Assembly: GCA_023389035.1 (NCBI GenBank) | Contig: JAEWFC010000010.1 | Coordinates: 157,605-221,604 of the forward strand | Direction: 5' to 3' | Length of the DNA stretch: 64,000 bases | DNA from: Acidobacteriota bacterium | GTDB taxonomy: Bacteria; Acidobacteriota; Blastocatellia; Pyrinomonadales; Pyrinomonadaceae | In this document: positions 16,400-26,500 of the stretch, piece by piece | Position numbering within the stretch: the first letter of the stretch is position 1 | Layout of the letters: every line of letters begins with the position of its first letter | Program-made: the position numbers and the translations under genes | The notes under the pieces: model-generated | What the model was told of the DNA's origin: nothing | Databases searched by the model: none | Seen by the model: the letters and a program-made list of their open reading frames with translations, nothing else

Positions 16400-18100
16400 A
16401 TGAAGTTTCTAGTAAGCCAGGTCAGCTATTTCTTAAGCCAGAACCAGAGCCGGCGCAATGTCTCTGCGCTGCTGAAGTATCTCGGCTTCATCGCTGCCGT
16501 CATCGTCCTCTATTCGATCCTGTTCCATTTCATCATGGCTGCGGCCGAGGACCGCTATTTTAGTTGGGTAACCGGCTTTTACTGGACACTGACGGTGATG
16601 ACGACCCTTGGGTTTGGCGACATCACGTTCCAAAGCGATATCGGGCGGGCCTTCAGCATACTCGTGCTAATGTCGGGCGTTATCCTGCTCTTGATAATGC
16701 TGCCTTTCGCATTCATCCGGTATTTCTACGCACCTTGGCTTGAAGCACAGATACATGCCCAGTGTCCGACAGAAGTTCCCCCTGACGTGACCGGCCATGT
16801 GATCATCTGTAACTACGAGACGATCGCACCGAGTCTGATCAAAAGGCTCAATCACAACGACATCCCTTATTTCGTGATCGAGGAAAATGCCGCGACCGGG
16901 GCCGAACTGTTCCAGTCCGGGGTTTCGGTCGTGAGCGGCAAGGTCGACGGCCGCAAGACATATGAAAGAATGCGAGCCCAACACGCGCGGCTCGTGTTCG
17001 CCAATCTCGAGGACACGCAGAACACTAACGTCACGCTAACTGTGCGGGAGGTCGCCCCCGATGTGACTATCGCGGCAACCGCAGCTGATCCCGATTCGAT
17101 CGATATCCTGGAACTAAGCGGTGCGACCCATGTGTTGCCGCTAAAACAGCGGCTTGGCGAGTATCTTGCAAACCGCATCAGTGTCGGCGAGGATCGCGCG
17201 CACGTGATCGGGAGCTTTGGATCGTGGGTGGTAGCCGAGTTTACGGTGCACAATACGACACTGCAGGGCAGAACGCTTCGGGATACAGACCTGCGTGCAC
17301 GGACCGGCGTAAATATCATCGGCGTGTGGAGACGCGGCCGCCTGATGCCGACCGATGCGGAATATGTGCTTGGCGATTTTGATGTTCCACTGGCTGTCGG
17401 CACGGTTGAACAGATCGCGGAACTCGAGAAAGTTCTCGATCATGATGAACCGCTTTCCGATTCCGTTTTGATCCTTGGGGGTGGAAAGGTCGGACGTGCT
17501 GCGGCGATCGCTCTCAAGGAAAAGGGCCTGAAGGTGTTCATGGTCGAACGCGAGCCGGGCCGCTGCAGTGAGATCGGAAGCCATCTGGACCGGCTGACGA
17601 CAGGTGATGCCGCCGATCGGGAAACGCTAATGCGAGGCGGATTGATGGAATCGTCGCTGGTACTTCTTACGACAAATGACGACGCCGTCAATATCTATTT
17701 GTCTATATACTGCCGCCGACTAAACCCGCAGGTTCGCATAATCAGCCGAATCACCCACGACCGAAACATCGAGGCGATCCATAGAGCTGGTGCGGATTTC
17801 GTGCTCAGCTACGCACCGCTTGGGGCGGAGTCAGTCATGGCTCTCGTTCAAGGTCGGCAACCGATCATCATGGGCGAAGGCGTCGAGTTCTTCACAGCCG
17901 AGGTGACCCCGAAACTCGCTGGAAAGTCACTCGTCGAAAGCGGAATAGGAAGCAGAACAGGACTTGTCGTCCTTGCCATAGAAAAAGGAAAGGAGACGAT
18001 AGAGAACCCGGCCCCGGATACTGTGCTTCCGGCGTATGCGAAACTTGACCTGCTAGGAACGGCAGAGCAGATGGCACTTTTCCGGGATCTATTTAACTAG
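16400..18100 (+). CDS. Potassium channel with two RCK (TrkA-N/TrkA-C) units
   Basis: A 566-residue inner-membrane ion channel. The first ~110 residues contain two membrane helices (FIAAVIVLYSILFHFIM and AFSILVLMSGVILLLIML) around a pore loop with the selectivity-filter sequence TLGFGD. Two cytoplasmic RCK gating units follow. The first starts at GHVIICNYE; its Rossmann glycine pattern is degenerate. The second starts at VLILGGGKVGRAAA and has the full nucleotide-binding glycine motif. TrkA-C-like regions end each unit (LQGRTLRDTDL; LAGKSLVESG). Having both RCKs in one chain resembles MthK-like or eukaryotic BK-type architecture. It is in one operon with the BshB1-like and J-domain genes. Confidence 0.88.
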   Translation: MKFLVSQVSYFLSQNQSRRNVSALLKYLGFIAAVIVLYSILFHFIMAAAEDRYFSWVTGFYWTLTVMTTLGFGDITFQSDIGRAFSILVLMSGVILLLIMLPFAFIRYFYAPWLEAQIHAQCPTEVPPDVTGHVIICNYETIAPSLIKRLNHNDIPYFVIEENAATGAELFQSGVSVVSGKVDGRKTYERMRAQHARLVFANLEDTQNTNVTLTVREVAPDVTIAATAADPDSIDILELSGATHVLPLKQRLGEYLANRISVGEDRAHVIGSFGSWVVAEFTVHNTTLQGRTLRDTDLRARTGVNIIGVWRRGRLMPTDAEYVLGDFDVPLAVGTVEQIAELEKVLDHDEPLSDSVLILGGGKVGRAAAIALKEKGLKVFMVEREPGRCSEIGSHLDRLTTGDAADRETLMRGGLMESSLVLLTTNDDAVNIYLSIYCRRLNPQVRIISRITHDRNIEAIHRAGADFVLSYAPLGAESVMALVQGRQPIIMGEGVEFFTAEVTPKLAGKSLVESGIGSRTGLVVLAIEKGKETIENPAPDTVLPAYAKLDLLGTAEQMALFRDLFN

Positions 18101-18109
18101 ATCGAGCTG

Positions 18110-19264
18110 CTAAACGGCTTGGCCGGCTGCATGCGCTGACGCCCACGCCCATTGGAAGTTGTAACCGCCAAGCCAACCCGTAACGTCCAAAACCTCACCG
18201 ATAAAAAACAGTCCCGGAATCTTTTTTGCCTCCATCGTCTGCGATGAGATCTCATTGGTAGAAACACCGCCGAGCGTTACTTCTGCCTTGTGCCAGCCTT
18301 CCGTCTCGCGGAAAGCGACTTGCCAGCCATTGAGCAATTCACCGATGGTTTGGAGCTCGGCATTGCTCAACTGATCGACCGGTCTATTCGGGATCTTTTG
18401 TCCAAGGGATTCTATAAAACGCTGCGGGAGATAGCCTGCAAGAAAGTTTGCTGCTAATTTGCGGCTTGAACGTGCATCTTTGAGTAGTTCCGCGACATGC
18501 GTTCCCGGCATGGTATCTATCGTCAGCGATCCGCCGCTATCCCAGTAGTTCGAGGCTTGAAGTATCGCCGGGCCCGACAGCCCACGATGAGTGAACAGTA
18601 TATTTTCGCGAAAGGTCTGGCCATCAGCTTCGACCGCGGCATCGATCGAGACTCCTGCCAAACGCGAATCGGCCTTGCCGGCAAATACTAAAGGTACAAG
18701 CGACGGCCTGGTCGGAATAATTTTCAGTCCGAACTGCGAGGCGATCCGGTAGCCGAGATCGGTCGCACCGATCTTCGGGAACGAAAGGCCGCCGGTCGCG
18801 ACGACCAGGCTTTTCGTCGACCAAGCCCCCTTATTCGAGACGACCGTGAAATCGTTCGTCTTGGCCACCTCTGTGACCGAGCAGCCGGTCTCGATCGTTA
18901 CGCGTGCGCGCCTGCATTCAGCGAGAAGCATGTCTACGATCTGCTGCGACCGTTCACGGCAGAACATCTGCCCAAGCTTTTTTTCGTAATGATCGATACG
19001 ATACTGCTTTACCAGTGCCAGAAAATCAGCAGGCGTGTACCGAGCAAGTGCAGATTTGCAGAAATGAGGATTTCCGGAGACAAAGTTTTCAGGTGAAGTG
19101 TGGAGATTGGTGAAATTGCATCGGCCGCCGCCTGAGATGAGGATCTTGCGGCCCGGAACTGCGTTGTGCTCGATCACCAGAACGCGTCTGCCGCGTTTGC
19201 CGGCCTCGATCGCACAGAAGAGCCCGGCCGCACCGCCGCCGATAACGATCACGTCGAACTGCAT
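18110..19264 (-). CDS. NAD(P)/FAD-dependent oxidoreductase, HI0933/BaiN-like
   Basis: A 384-residue flavoprotein. The FAD-binding Rossmann motif VIGGGAAGL is at residues 7-15, and the family signature ISGGGRCNFTN lies near residues 43-53. Later landmarks are VVATGGLSFPKIGATDLGY, THRGLSGPAIL, VTLGGVSTNEI, and the C-terminal GLFFIGEVLDVTGWLGGYNFQWAWASG-type block (here ASAHAAG). These define the BaiN/YhiN-like family, whose physiological substrate is generally unknown. Its start touches the end of the DinB-like gene (shared base 19264), so the two are co-transcribed. Confidence 0.88.
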   Translation of the reverse strand: MQFDVIVIGGGAAGLFCAIEAGKRGRRVLVIEHNAVPGRKILISGGGRCNFTNLHTSPENFVSGNPHFCKSALARYTPADFLALVKQYRIDHYEKKLGQMFCRERSQQIVDMLLAECRRARVTIETGCSVTEVAKTNDFTVVSNKGAWSTKSLVVATGGLSFPKIGATDLGYRIASQFGLKIIPTRPSLVPLVFAGKADSRLAGVSIDAAVEADGQTFRENILFTHRGLSGPAILQASNYWDSGGSLTIDTMPGTHVAELLKDARSSRKLAANFLAGYLPQRFIESLGQKIPNRPVDQLSNAELQTIGELLNGWQVAFRETEGWHKAEVTLGGVSTNEISSQTMEAKKIPGLFFIGEVLDVTGWLGGYNFQWAWASAHAAGQAV

Positions 19265-19776
19265 CAGGTCAGGTAACGTTCACGCAAAATGTTAGCGTGA
19301 TGCCGGACATGGCCGGCCATGATAAAGGCTAACGCCCGTACGGAAACCTGAGAACCGCTCGCCGTTCCGCGAAGGTCCCAGTCCGATTCGCGAAGGCTAT
19401 TTAAAAGCAGGAGATTCGCTCGCCTCGTCAGCTCAAATTCCTCGAGCATATCTGCGATCGACCTTGTCCGACTGCGGCCATTCTTAACGTAGACGTCCTG
19501 GTCGAAACCGGTAAGCGGTTCCGTGTCGCCGTGCGAGAACCGATGCAGGCGGTACCCGAAGATCTTCTCGCCATCTATCATGTGACCGATCAATTCCTTG
19601 ATCGTCCACTTACCTTCTGCATAAGTGAAGTCGCCGCGATCATCGGCGGACTCGCCAACCAGGGTTCGGAGTTCAGCTGGTTGATCCTTCATTACCGATA
19701 AAACGTCTGTCTCAGGAATGCTAGAAACGTATCCGGCGTAAAACTCTGCATATTCGTTGTTCTCTGGCCGCTTCAT
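19264..19776 (-). CDS. DinB-family protein
   Basis: A 170-residue four-helix-bundle protein of the DinB/YfiT superfamily. I choose ATG 19776 (MKRPENNEYAEFYAGYV); the upstream extension is unlikely. The conserved His-containing helices are visible: TIKELIGHMIDGEKIFGYRLHRFSHGD, then MAGHVRHHANILRERYL at the C-terminus. The three His residues can form the metal site of thiol-dependent S-transferases in this superfamily. A bacillithiol-dependent activity would fit the BshB1-like gene 4 kb away, but that is speculation. It is coupled to the BaiN-like gene. Confidence 0.82.
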   Translation of the reverse strand: MKRPENNEYAEFYAGYVSSIPETDVLSVMKDQPAELRTLVGESADDRGDFTYAEGKWTIKELIGHMIDGEKIFGYRLHRFSHGDTEPLTGFDQDVYVKNGRSRTRSIADMLEEFELTRRANLLLLNSLRESDWDLRGTASGSQVSVRALAFIMAGHVRHHANILRERYLT

Positions 19777-19836
19777 AATGCGGTATAGTATCAAAACATT
19801 CAGAGACAAACATTGATCGAGCACTGGAGGCACCTG

Positions 19837-20532
19837 ATGAGAAGATATTTTTCCATGATCGCGGTTCTTTTCGCCGCGATATTGGTTCTTACTGAAAGTC
19901 CGTCAACGGCGATAGAACGGCAGTTTGAAGAACGGTTCGTCGTCAACGGCCAGATCGCCAAAAATGGCGATTCGGGCACGTACAATTTTGATCGAGCACA
20001 CAGTTTTATCGGCTTCAAAGTAAAGCACATGGGACTGATCGAGGTTCCCGGCTATTTCCGTGACTTTACGGGAAGCGTGAATTACGACAATAAGGACATC
20101 ACTAAGTCGTCAGTGGAATTCACTGCACAGGTGACGAGTGTGGATACAGGCGTAGACGGGCGAGATGCTCATCTGAGGCGACCGGACTTTTTCGAAGTTG
20201 AGAAGTATCCGACCATGACCTTCAAGAGCACGTCGGTCTCAAAGAAGGGCAAGGGTTTCGTAGTGATGGGCGATCTGACGATGCGTGGTGTGACCAAACC
20301 GGTATCGATACCGTTTCAGTTAACGGGCTTTCTGCCGGGAAATGACCGGACCGGAATGAGAATGGGCATCACCGGTGAGACCACGCTCAACCGCAGAGAT
20401 TTTGGCGTGAACTATGGCGGCAATCTGCCCGGAACCGATATCCCGCAGATCGCCGACAATATCCGCGTTGTCTTACAGATAGAAGCTGTGCAGCCGAAGG
20501 CTGCTGCTTCTGCCGCGGCGACACAAAAATAG
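19837..20532 (+). CDS. YceI-family periplasmic lipocalin-like protein
   Basis: A 231-residue exported protein. ATG 19837 has a good ribosome-binding site (CTGGAGG) and opens a signal peptide (MRRYFSMIAVLFAAILVL). The mature part matches the YceI beta-barrel: TYNFDRAHSFIGFKVKHMG, VPGYFRDFTGSVNYD, DAHLRRPDFFEVEKYPTMTFKST, GDLTMRGVTKPVSIPF and TTLNRRDFGVNYGG. YceI proteins bind polyisoprenoid lipids in the periplasm. It diverges from the DinB-like gene and ends at a bidirectional terminator. Confidence 0.93.
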   Translation: MRRYFSMIAVLFAAILVLTESPSTAIERQFEERFVVNGQIAKNGDSGTYNFDRAHSFIGFKVKHMGLIEVPGYFRDFTGSVNYDNKDITKSSVEFTAQVTSVDTGVDGRDAHLRRPDFFEVEKYPTMTFKSTSVSKKGKGFVVMGDLTMRGVTKPVSIPFQLTGFLPGNDRTGMRMGITGETTLNRRDFGVNYGGNLPGTDIPQIADNIRVVLQIEAVQPKAAASAAATQK

Positions 20533-20546
20533 CCGGTACGAAATAG

Positions 20547-20590
20547 AAAGGGACGGTCGAACTATTCATGGCTCGATCGTCCTTTTCTTA
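20547..20590. terminator. Bidirectional terminator between YceI and dipeptidase genes
   Basis: A 14-bp stem with two wobble pairs (20547-20560 with 20573-20586) and a 12-base loop, flanked by T-rich sequence on the right and A-rich on the left. It serves the two convergent genes. Confidence 0.8.
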
Positions 20591-20606
20591 TTCTGAATGG
20601 TCCACT

Positions 20607-21296
20607 TTACGGCCGTTTGCCGTTAACCGCCGCCGCATCGTCAAACGATATATCGTAGATCGCGTAGCTTTCCCAATCCTTATAGTCGAAATGCCACCAT
20701 TCGTTGGGATTGACCGTAAAACCTTCAGCTTCCATCAACTTACGAAGCATATCCCGATTTCGTCGCTCTTCTTCGGTACCGCCGGCATACTCGGGTGAAG
20801 CCCTTTCGGTGAACTCGTCGTAGCCTGAGGGCATTGGCAAGAATTCACCGGTCTTGAGGTTGAACACACTAAGATCTACGGCACACCCTCGGTTATGCTT
20901 TGAGCCTTTTGCAGGGTCGGCGACAAATTTCCTGTGTTCCGGTATTACGGTTTCCCAAAAGAGTTTTGTAATAGACCACGGACGATAGCCATCAAAGATG
21001 ACGATCCCCAGGCCTTTTTCCTTGAGCTTTCGGTGAACGGCAATGACGCCTTCGGCTGCCGGTTTCTGGAGGAATGCCCGAGCCTGTGGATAGACTTTCT
21101 TTCCAACAAAGTTGTTATCGGTAGCGTAACGGATATCCAGCCGAATAGAGCTATCCAGCGAAGTGAGTTCGATCAAGTGCGCCTCTCGTTTGTTTGGCTC
21201 TTGCGGCGGTGCGGACTGGCCAAATAATTGAAGCGTGGCGGAAAAGATCGCGATCCAAAATATTCCCAGCTTTCCCGCCCGCGTCATAAAACACAA
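20607..21296 (-). CDS. D-alanyl-D-alanine dipeptidase (VanX/DdpX-like, M15D)
   Basis: Zinc dipeptidase that hydrolyses D-Ala-D-Ala. The start could be ATG 21296 or ATG 21287; both lead into a signal peptide (LGIFWIAIFSATLQLFGQ), so the enzyme is exported. Catalytic features are complete: DGYRPW with the conserved Arg, SKHNRGCAVDL with zinc ligands His and Asp, and EWWHFDY with catalytic Glu and the third zinc ligand His. The N-terminal DIRYATDNNFVGKKVY block is also typical. No vanH/vanA or vanRS genes are nearby, so a role in peptidoglycan or dipeptide recycling is more likely than glycopeptide resistance. Confidence 0.92.
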   Translation of the reverse strand: MCFMTRAGKLGIFWIAIFSATLQLFGQSAPPQEPNKREAHLIELTSLDSSIRLDIRYATDNNFVGKKVYPQARAFLQKPAAEGVIAVHRKLKEKGLGIVIFDGYRPWSITKLFWETVIPEHRKFVADPAKGSKHNRGCAVDLSVFNLKTGEFLPMPSGYDEFTERASPEYAGGTEEERRNRDMLRKLMEAEGFTVNPNEWWHFDYKDWESYAIYDISFDDAAAVNGKRP

Positions 21297-21355
21297 CTTA
21301 TCATAGGCCCGGGGCGAAAACCACGTCTATACGATGTAATTGTACCAAGATGAAC

Positions 21356-22411
21356 TTAGGGCTTTTCGTCTTCGATCGGTGCTTCGTCCTCTTCGACGAT
21401 TGTTACTTCCGTGCCGAACTTCTGATAGTCCCGGAATCTAATTACATTCCGCGATTCGAAAACCCGGTCCTTGTTTCGAATGGTGAGTCTGACATCCGAC
21501 ATTGTGGGCAAAAGGTAACGCTCCTCGCTGATCGTCGTCCAATCGTAGTCGATATTTCGCTTGGCCGACGGACACGGGAAAGATGCTGGGATTTCCGTCG
21601 CCTCACTCTCGATACGCAGAACGCGAAAGTTCTCGCGGTCGATCCATACCTTTCCCTTAAGTCCGGTAGTAGCAGATTGCTGTGTATATCCGGTGCAGGT
21701 GATTCCTTGCCGCGCCTTGTCACGCTCGACATTAAAATTGTAGGTAATTGTCTTACGTCCCCGGATAACATCGGTGTCCAGAACTTCAAACTTAGTCTCG
21801 CTCTCCGGTTTGAAAATCGTGGCAAGCATTGAGACGAACTCGCCCGTTGAGCTGGTGCCCCCGACCTCTTCGTAGCTCCGTTTTGAGCCAGAATCGGCTT
21901 GCGGTGCACCATTTACCGAAAGTACGCGATATTCTTCTTCACCCGATGAACGATAGCTGACACCGACGATCAGTCGGTCGAGATTTCGGAATGTACCCGT
22001 GCCTGCGTATGCGGCCGAGCGTTGGATAAGCTGTTTCACAACGAAATCAGGCATCTCGTCGACCGCCGCCAGCGTACGCTCCCTGGCATTCGTCAACACC
22101 TCAGCAGCTTCCGCAGCGTCCGGCCGCTGGAACGCCGCAGGATTCATCCGGCGACGGTCAGCCTCCTCGATCACTCGCTTGAGCTCCTCGTCGTTCTTGC
22201 CTTTTGTACGGGTCAGCGAGCGCAGACCGGATGTTAGTGTGAAAGAGATCCCTCGTTCTCGGACCGTCTGTACGAGTTCCGCTCGCGCCGCGGGATCATT
22301 CTCAGCGGCGTAGAGCAGTTTAACGTACTCGGGCTGCGAAAGCGGTTTGACTTGCGCGAACACCCCGTTGAAAAGGACGATCGTAATTAAAACTAACAGG
22401 GGCGATCTCAT
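21356..22411 (-). CDS. Exported protein of unknown function
   Basis: A 351-residue protein with a signal peptide (MRSPLLVLITIVLFNGVFAQ). Residues ~25-110 are helical and charged. The second half is beta-rich and recalls LolA/LolB-like or outer-membrane-lipoprotein-sorting folds (RLIVGVSYRSSGEEEYRVLSVNG, GLKGKVWIDRENFRVLRIE, YLLPTMSDVRLT). The C-terminus is acidic. Two Cys residues (ITCTG and FPCPS) may form a disulfide. No catalytic motif is visible. Similar exported proteins are frequent in Acidobacteria-like genomes, but the family is not one I can name. Confidence 0.75.
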   Translation of the reverse strand: MRSPLLVLITIVLFNGVFAQVKPLSQPEYVKLLYAAENDPAARAELVQTVRERGISFTLTSGLRSLTRTKGKNDEELKRVIEEADRRRMNPAAFQRPDAAEAAEVLTNARERTLAAVDEMPDFVVKQLIQRSAAYAGTGTFRNLDRLIVGVSYRSSGEEEYRVLSVNGAPQADSGSKRSYEEVGGTSSTGEFVSMLATIFKPESETKFEVLDTDVIRGRKTITYNFNVERDKARQGITCTGYTQQSATTGLKGKVWIDRENFRVLRIESEATEIPASFPCPSAKRNIDYDWTTISEERYLLPTMSDVRLTIRNKDRVFESRNVIRFRDYQKFGTEVTIVEEDEAPIEDEKP

Positions 22412-22483
22412 TGCTGTCTTTGATGTTTCGAAGCGGTGCGCCGTTCGCCAAACCCGCGGGCTATTCAGAACGATGCAAAACGA

Positions 22484-22509
22484 AAAAAGCGGAGATCGCT
22501 CCCCGCTTT
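22484..22509 (-). terminator. Intrinsic terminator for the PilZ-like gene
   Basis: On the minus strand an AAAGCGG...CCGCTTT stem extended by GAG/CTC, with a small bulge, is followed by a T-run. It lies about 20 bases past the PilZ-like gene stop. Confidence 0.75.
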
Positions 22510-22531
22510 GTATCTTGTAAAAGAAACAAGA

Positions 22532-22933
22532 CTAGTTGACCCATTCCTCTTCGTAATTAAGCTGCCAATGCCGTGTCACCCATTCCTGGGCTGCCGTCAT
22601 TGCCGTAACCTTCCATTTTTTCAGGTTCTGCAGGACCGACAAGGCCGCAAGCGGCTTGCTCGGATCACGTTCGACCCTGATCACCTGAGTTTGAACCTCG
22701 ATGAGCGTTTTCTCGTCCTCGAGGATCCTCAGCTTGACCTCACTGCCTACCGGCGGCAAGGTCTCCAAATTAACTAGTGCACTGGATTCACCGATATTTT
22801 CAGTTGTTCCCTGTACCTTTATGGTTTTGCCCGTCTCGCCGTCAACCCAGCTCGCCAACACGGGCATGTTTGCCAGTATCCGGTGATGCATCGGCGTCTT
22901 ATATGATGAAGTAGCGTAATCTATTTGTGCCAT
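22532..22933 (-). CDS. PilZ-like domain protein
   Basis: A 133-residue soluble protein. The segment VKVQGTTENIGESSALVNLETLPPVGSEVKLRI has the layout of a PilZ beta-barrel (strand, N-x-S-x-x-G-like turn, L-P-x-G-x-x-V). The RxxxR arginines expected for cyclic-di-GMP binding are not evident upstream, so it may be a degenerate or non-binding PilZ. A purine-rich AAAAAAGGGGGAA ribosome-binding site precedes the ATG. It has its own terminator and is divergent from the long leader of the TonB-dependent receptor. Confidence 0.65.
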   Translation of the reverse strand: MAQIDYATSSYKTPMHHRILANMPVLASWVDGETGKTIKVQGTTENIGESSALVNLETLPPVGSEVKLRILEDEKTLIEVQTQVIRVERDPSKPLAALSVLQNLKKWKVTAMTAAQEWVTRHWQLNYEEEWVN

Positions 22934-23585
22934 CGAAAAAAAATTCCCCCTTTTTTAACTGGCGAAACATTGCTGCCCCGATCCTGATCTTTCAAACAGC
23001 CCAGTTGTAGCGGACAATGTAAGCTAATCTTACAAAAAAGTCAAGTATTGCGAAAAATCACTTAACTCTCTATTTTTCAAGAACTTACAAGATATCTCGC
23101 TCGCCATGCATGCGAATTTGTGTAAATTTTCACAAATTCTTTTCGAGTCGAGATCCCGGCTGCGACCGACTTTCGCAATATGACGCGAGTAAGCCGAAAA
23201 AGGCGCACAACTATTTTCTTAAATACGATTTATTTTGACCCGATCGTCCCCAGATTTAACCCGGAGTTTACATCTCGCCGATACACTGACGATTGCCGAA
23301 CTAGATATAGGATCTCGATGGACTTCGGAACTTAAGTTGCCTATCGAGGCATGTTCCCAATCGAGCTTGTGAGCGATGGACCGGGATAATCGCATAATTA
23401 TTCCGGGCGGCATTGCTAAGCGTAATTGTTGGAACAGTTAGTAAGCCGCGGCAAGGGGGCTGTAACGGTCACATACGACCAGGACTACCAAGAATCTCGC
23501 GGTTCAAATCCGAAAAATAAAAGAAAAATCCAAAATATCCGAATTTATAGTAACGAGGAATTTTTATATCAACCCAAGAGGTCAA
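22934..23585. other. 650-bp AT-rich non-coding region upstream of the receptor gene
   Basis: No supportable gene. Short frames on either strand have no ribosome-binding site or family resemblance. The segment is clearly richer in A and T than its neighbours. It includes a perfect 9-bp inverted repeat (23114-23139) and an A-rich stretch shortly before the receptor gene, so it probably carries the divergent promoters and a long 5' leader. Confidence 0.6.
23114..23139. promoter_or_regulatory. Perfect inverted repeat, candidate operator
   Basis: GAATTTGTG at 23114-23122 and CACAAATTC at 23131-23139 form a perfect 9-bp inverted repeat with an 8-bp AT-rich spacer. The 17-bp centre-to-centre distance suits binding of a dimeric regulator. 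It lies 447 bp upstream of the receptor start and 180 bp upstream of the PilZ-like start. The regulator is unknown. Confidence 0.45.
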
Positions 23586-26500
23586 ATGAACCAGATGATC
23601 ATACGATTAGCAACCAGTTTTATTGCCGCATTTGTGCTGGCGTTCGCAGGGTTCGTACCCGCGGCGACCGCTCAATCCCAGGCAAGTACGGGGCAGATCG
23701 CCGGCACAGTAACTGACGTTAATGGAGCAGTTATCCCGAACGCGACCGTTACCGTCACTAGCCAGGCGACAAACCAATCACAGACCACGACTACAGCCGA
23801 CACCGGTTCTTACCGTTTCGTAACGCTGCAGCCCGGAATCTACAACGTCACGTCGAGCACGACGAATTTTGCTGAACAAACTCTTAGTGTCGAGGTGCAG
23901 GTAGGGCGCACCACGGACGCCAATTTCACTCTTGGTGCTGCTGACGTCTCCGCTGAGGTGATCGTCACCGCCGAAGGCATACAAACCACGCAGTCGAACA
24001 ACGACGCAGTTGTTAGTGAGACAGCGATCACTAACCTGCCGATCAACGGCCGTCGTTTTCAGGATTTTGTAACCCTTACTCCGAGTGCACAGGTTGAAGA
24101 ATCTCGCGGCCAGATCTCGCTTTCGGGCCAGAGAGGCATCAACGGCAATGTAAACGTAGACGGCGTGGACTTTAACCAGCCATTCTTTGGCGGTATCCGC
24201 GGCGGTGAGCGGTCGAACCAAGCCTTCGTTATGCCACAGGAATCGATCAAGGAGTTCCAGGTGGTCGCGGCTGGTTACTCAGCTGAATTCGGCCGTTCGA
24301 CGGGGGGTATCATCAACACGGTGACCAAGTCCGGCACGAATCAGCTTCGTGGTTCGCTCTTTTATCTCTATCGCCCGGAGCAGCTGTCCCGTAAGAATAA
24401 ATATTCCGATGCGATCCAGGAACAGAAGCTTGACGCACTCGGCATCGAAGCGACGCTCGCACCGACGCAGCATCAGTTCGGCGGTTCAGTTGGCGGCCCG
24501 CTGATCATGGACAAGCTCTTTTTCTTCGGTTCGTATGAACAGCAGCGTTTTCGTGCTCCGCGTTACGTAGTGCTTTCCGGTATCGCCGGCTACACGCCTC
24601 CTCCGGGTGACCGTGCGGTCGAGGGTTATAACTACCTAACCAGCCTCGAGACTCCCTACCAGCAGACTAACGATGCGTACGCTCTGCTTGGCAAGATCGA
24701 TTGGAACATCAACGATAACCATCGTGCGAACGTCCGCTATAACTACAGCCGCAACGATGCCTTGAATGCGGCCGCAACCGGCGAAACAACATTCGACCCG
24801 ACCACGCCCAGTGCACTTTCAGCGAACGGCATAGAGCGTAACCGTAATAACATTGTTGTCGGCCAGGTCGTTTCGAACCTTACCCCGATGGCGATCAACG
24901 AACTTCGTGTCCAGTACGCAAAGGAAAGGCGTCCGCGTGAGTCGAACGTCGAAGCTCCGAACGTATTCTTTGGTGCGAACTTTGGACAGTACGGTTCACG
25001 AAACTTCCTTCCGACCACGCAGTACGATACGCGTTGGCAGATCGCCGACAGTCTGACGTATCTTACCGGCTCGCACACGTTCAAATTTGGTGGCGAATAC
25101 AGCCGTTTATATGCGAATCAGACCTTCGGATTTAATCAGTTTGGTGCTTATTCACTGACGACCGGTGGAGCAAGCGGCATTCTCCGCGGGATCTCGAACA
25201 TTCCGGATGGTAATGTTCTCGGCCGTTTCGATAACACGAATGCTCGTTACGCTCGTCAGATCGGAAACCTTGCTGCTGATTTCACTAATCACGAGGTCGC
25301 GTTCTTTGCACAGGATTCATGGCGCATCAACAATAAGTTCACGCTGAACTACGGCCTTCGTGTTGAACAGCAGTTCAATCCAGAGCCGGAAGCCACGAAT
25401 ACGGACCTGATCGAGGTTGTGCGCAATACAAGATTCCCGATTCGCGGTGCAGGATTTGATCCTACACAGATCCCGGACAGCGGTTGGCAGTTCGGTCCCC
25501 GCCTCGGCTTTGCATGGGATCCGGCAGGCAATGGCCGTGACGTGATCCGCGGATACTCTGGTATTTATTATGCTCGCACTCCGGGACTGATCTTTGCCGA
25601 TTCGATCAATAACTACCGTGCGACACCGGGCAACGTGAGCACGACGCTTCCGTTCTCCGGATTCAGCCAAACGACCTTTAACACATTCCTGCTCTCGCCG
25701 GCTGGTGCGAACTATCGTGCGATCACAGGATGCGACCCGACCATCGTGCCGCTGCCGCAGTCGTGTATTCCGAACACGGTATATCGCCAATTTGCGATCG
25801 CAGGCATCAACCTTAACGCGTTTGGCCTCGACGGCCTGCCTAACGTGACCCCGGAACAGATCTCAGTGATCTCAAGCGGTCTGGGACTTTCAACCAATCC
25901 GTTCGTCGGTGCTCAGGTGACCGGCCATGCGGAGGACTTCAAGAACCCGCGTTCCGTTCAGTTCGGATTCGGTTACGAACGTCAGATGGCACGCGGCTGG
26001 GTGCTCGGCTTTGACTATTCACACGTCAAGACCGATCGCCTACAGCGTAATCGCGATCTTAACGTTCCGTCCCCGCTGACCGGCCAGCAGTACGTCGATT
26101 TCCTGCGTGCAAACAACACGCAGGCGCGTTTCGATGCAATGGTCGCAAATGGCACGATCAATACGATCCTGACATCGGGCCGGATCTATATCGCACAGGT
26201 AACTCCGGGCGGCCTTTCATTCCCAAGCGGCAGTGTCACGACGCGTCAGCGTCCGACGAATGATCCGCTGCTGTCGACCAACCGCCTCGCACTCGGTGGC
26301 GTTCAGGTTCGCGAGTCTACAGGTAAATCGTTGTACCGCGGCCTTACCATCCGTACGCGCGTGGTCAAGAGTTGGGTACAGCTCAACGCCTATTACACAC
26401 TTGCGAAGAGCGAGTCAGATGACGACAACGAACGTGATTCAGGTGGCGTCGCTTATGCTAACCCGTACAATCTGCGCGGCGAGTATGGGCCGTCGCGTCT

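Noticed and set aside
20607..21296. Glycopeptide-resistance van cluster
   Set aside because: Only the dipeptidase is present; vanH, vanA and vanRS are missing.
23426..23716. 96-residue frame ahead of the receptor gene
   Set aside because: Overlaps the start and signal peptide of the receptor, has a poor start and low-complexity basic composition.
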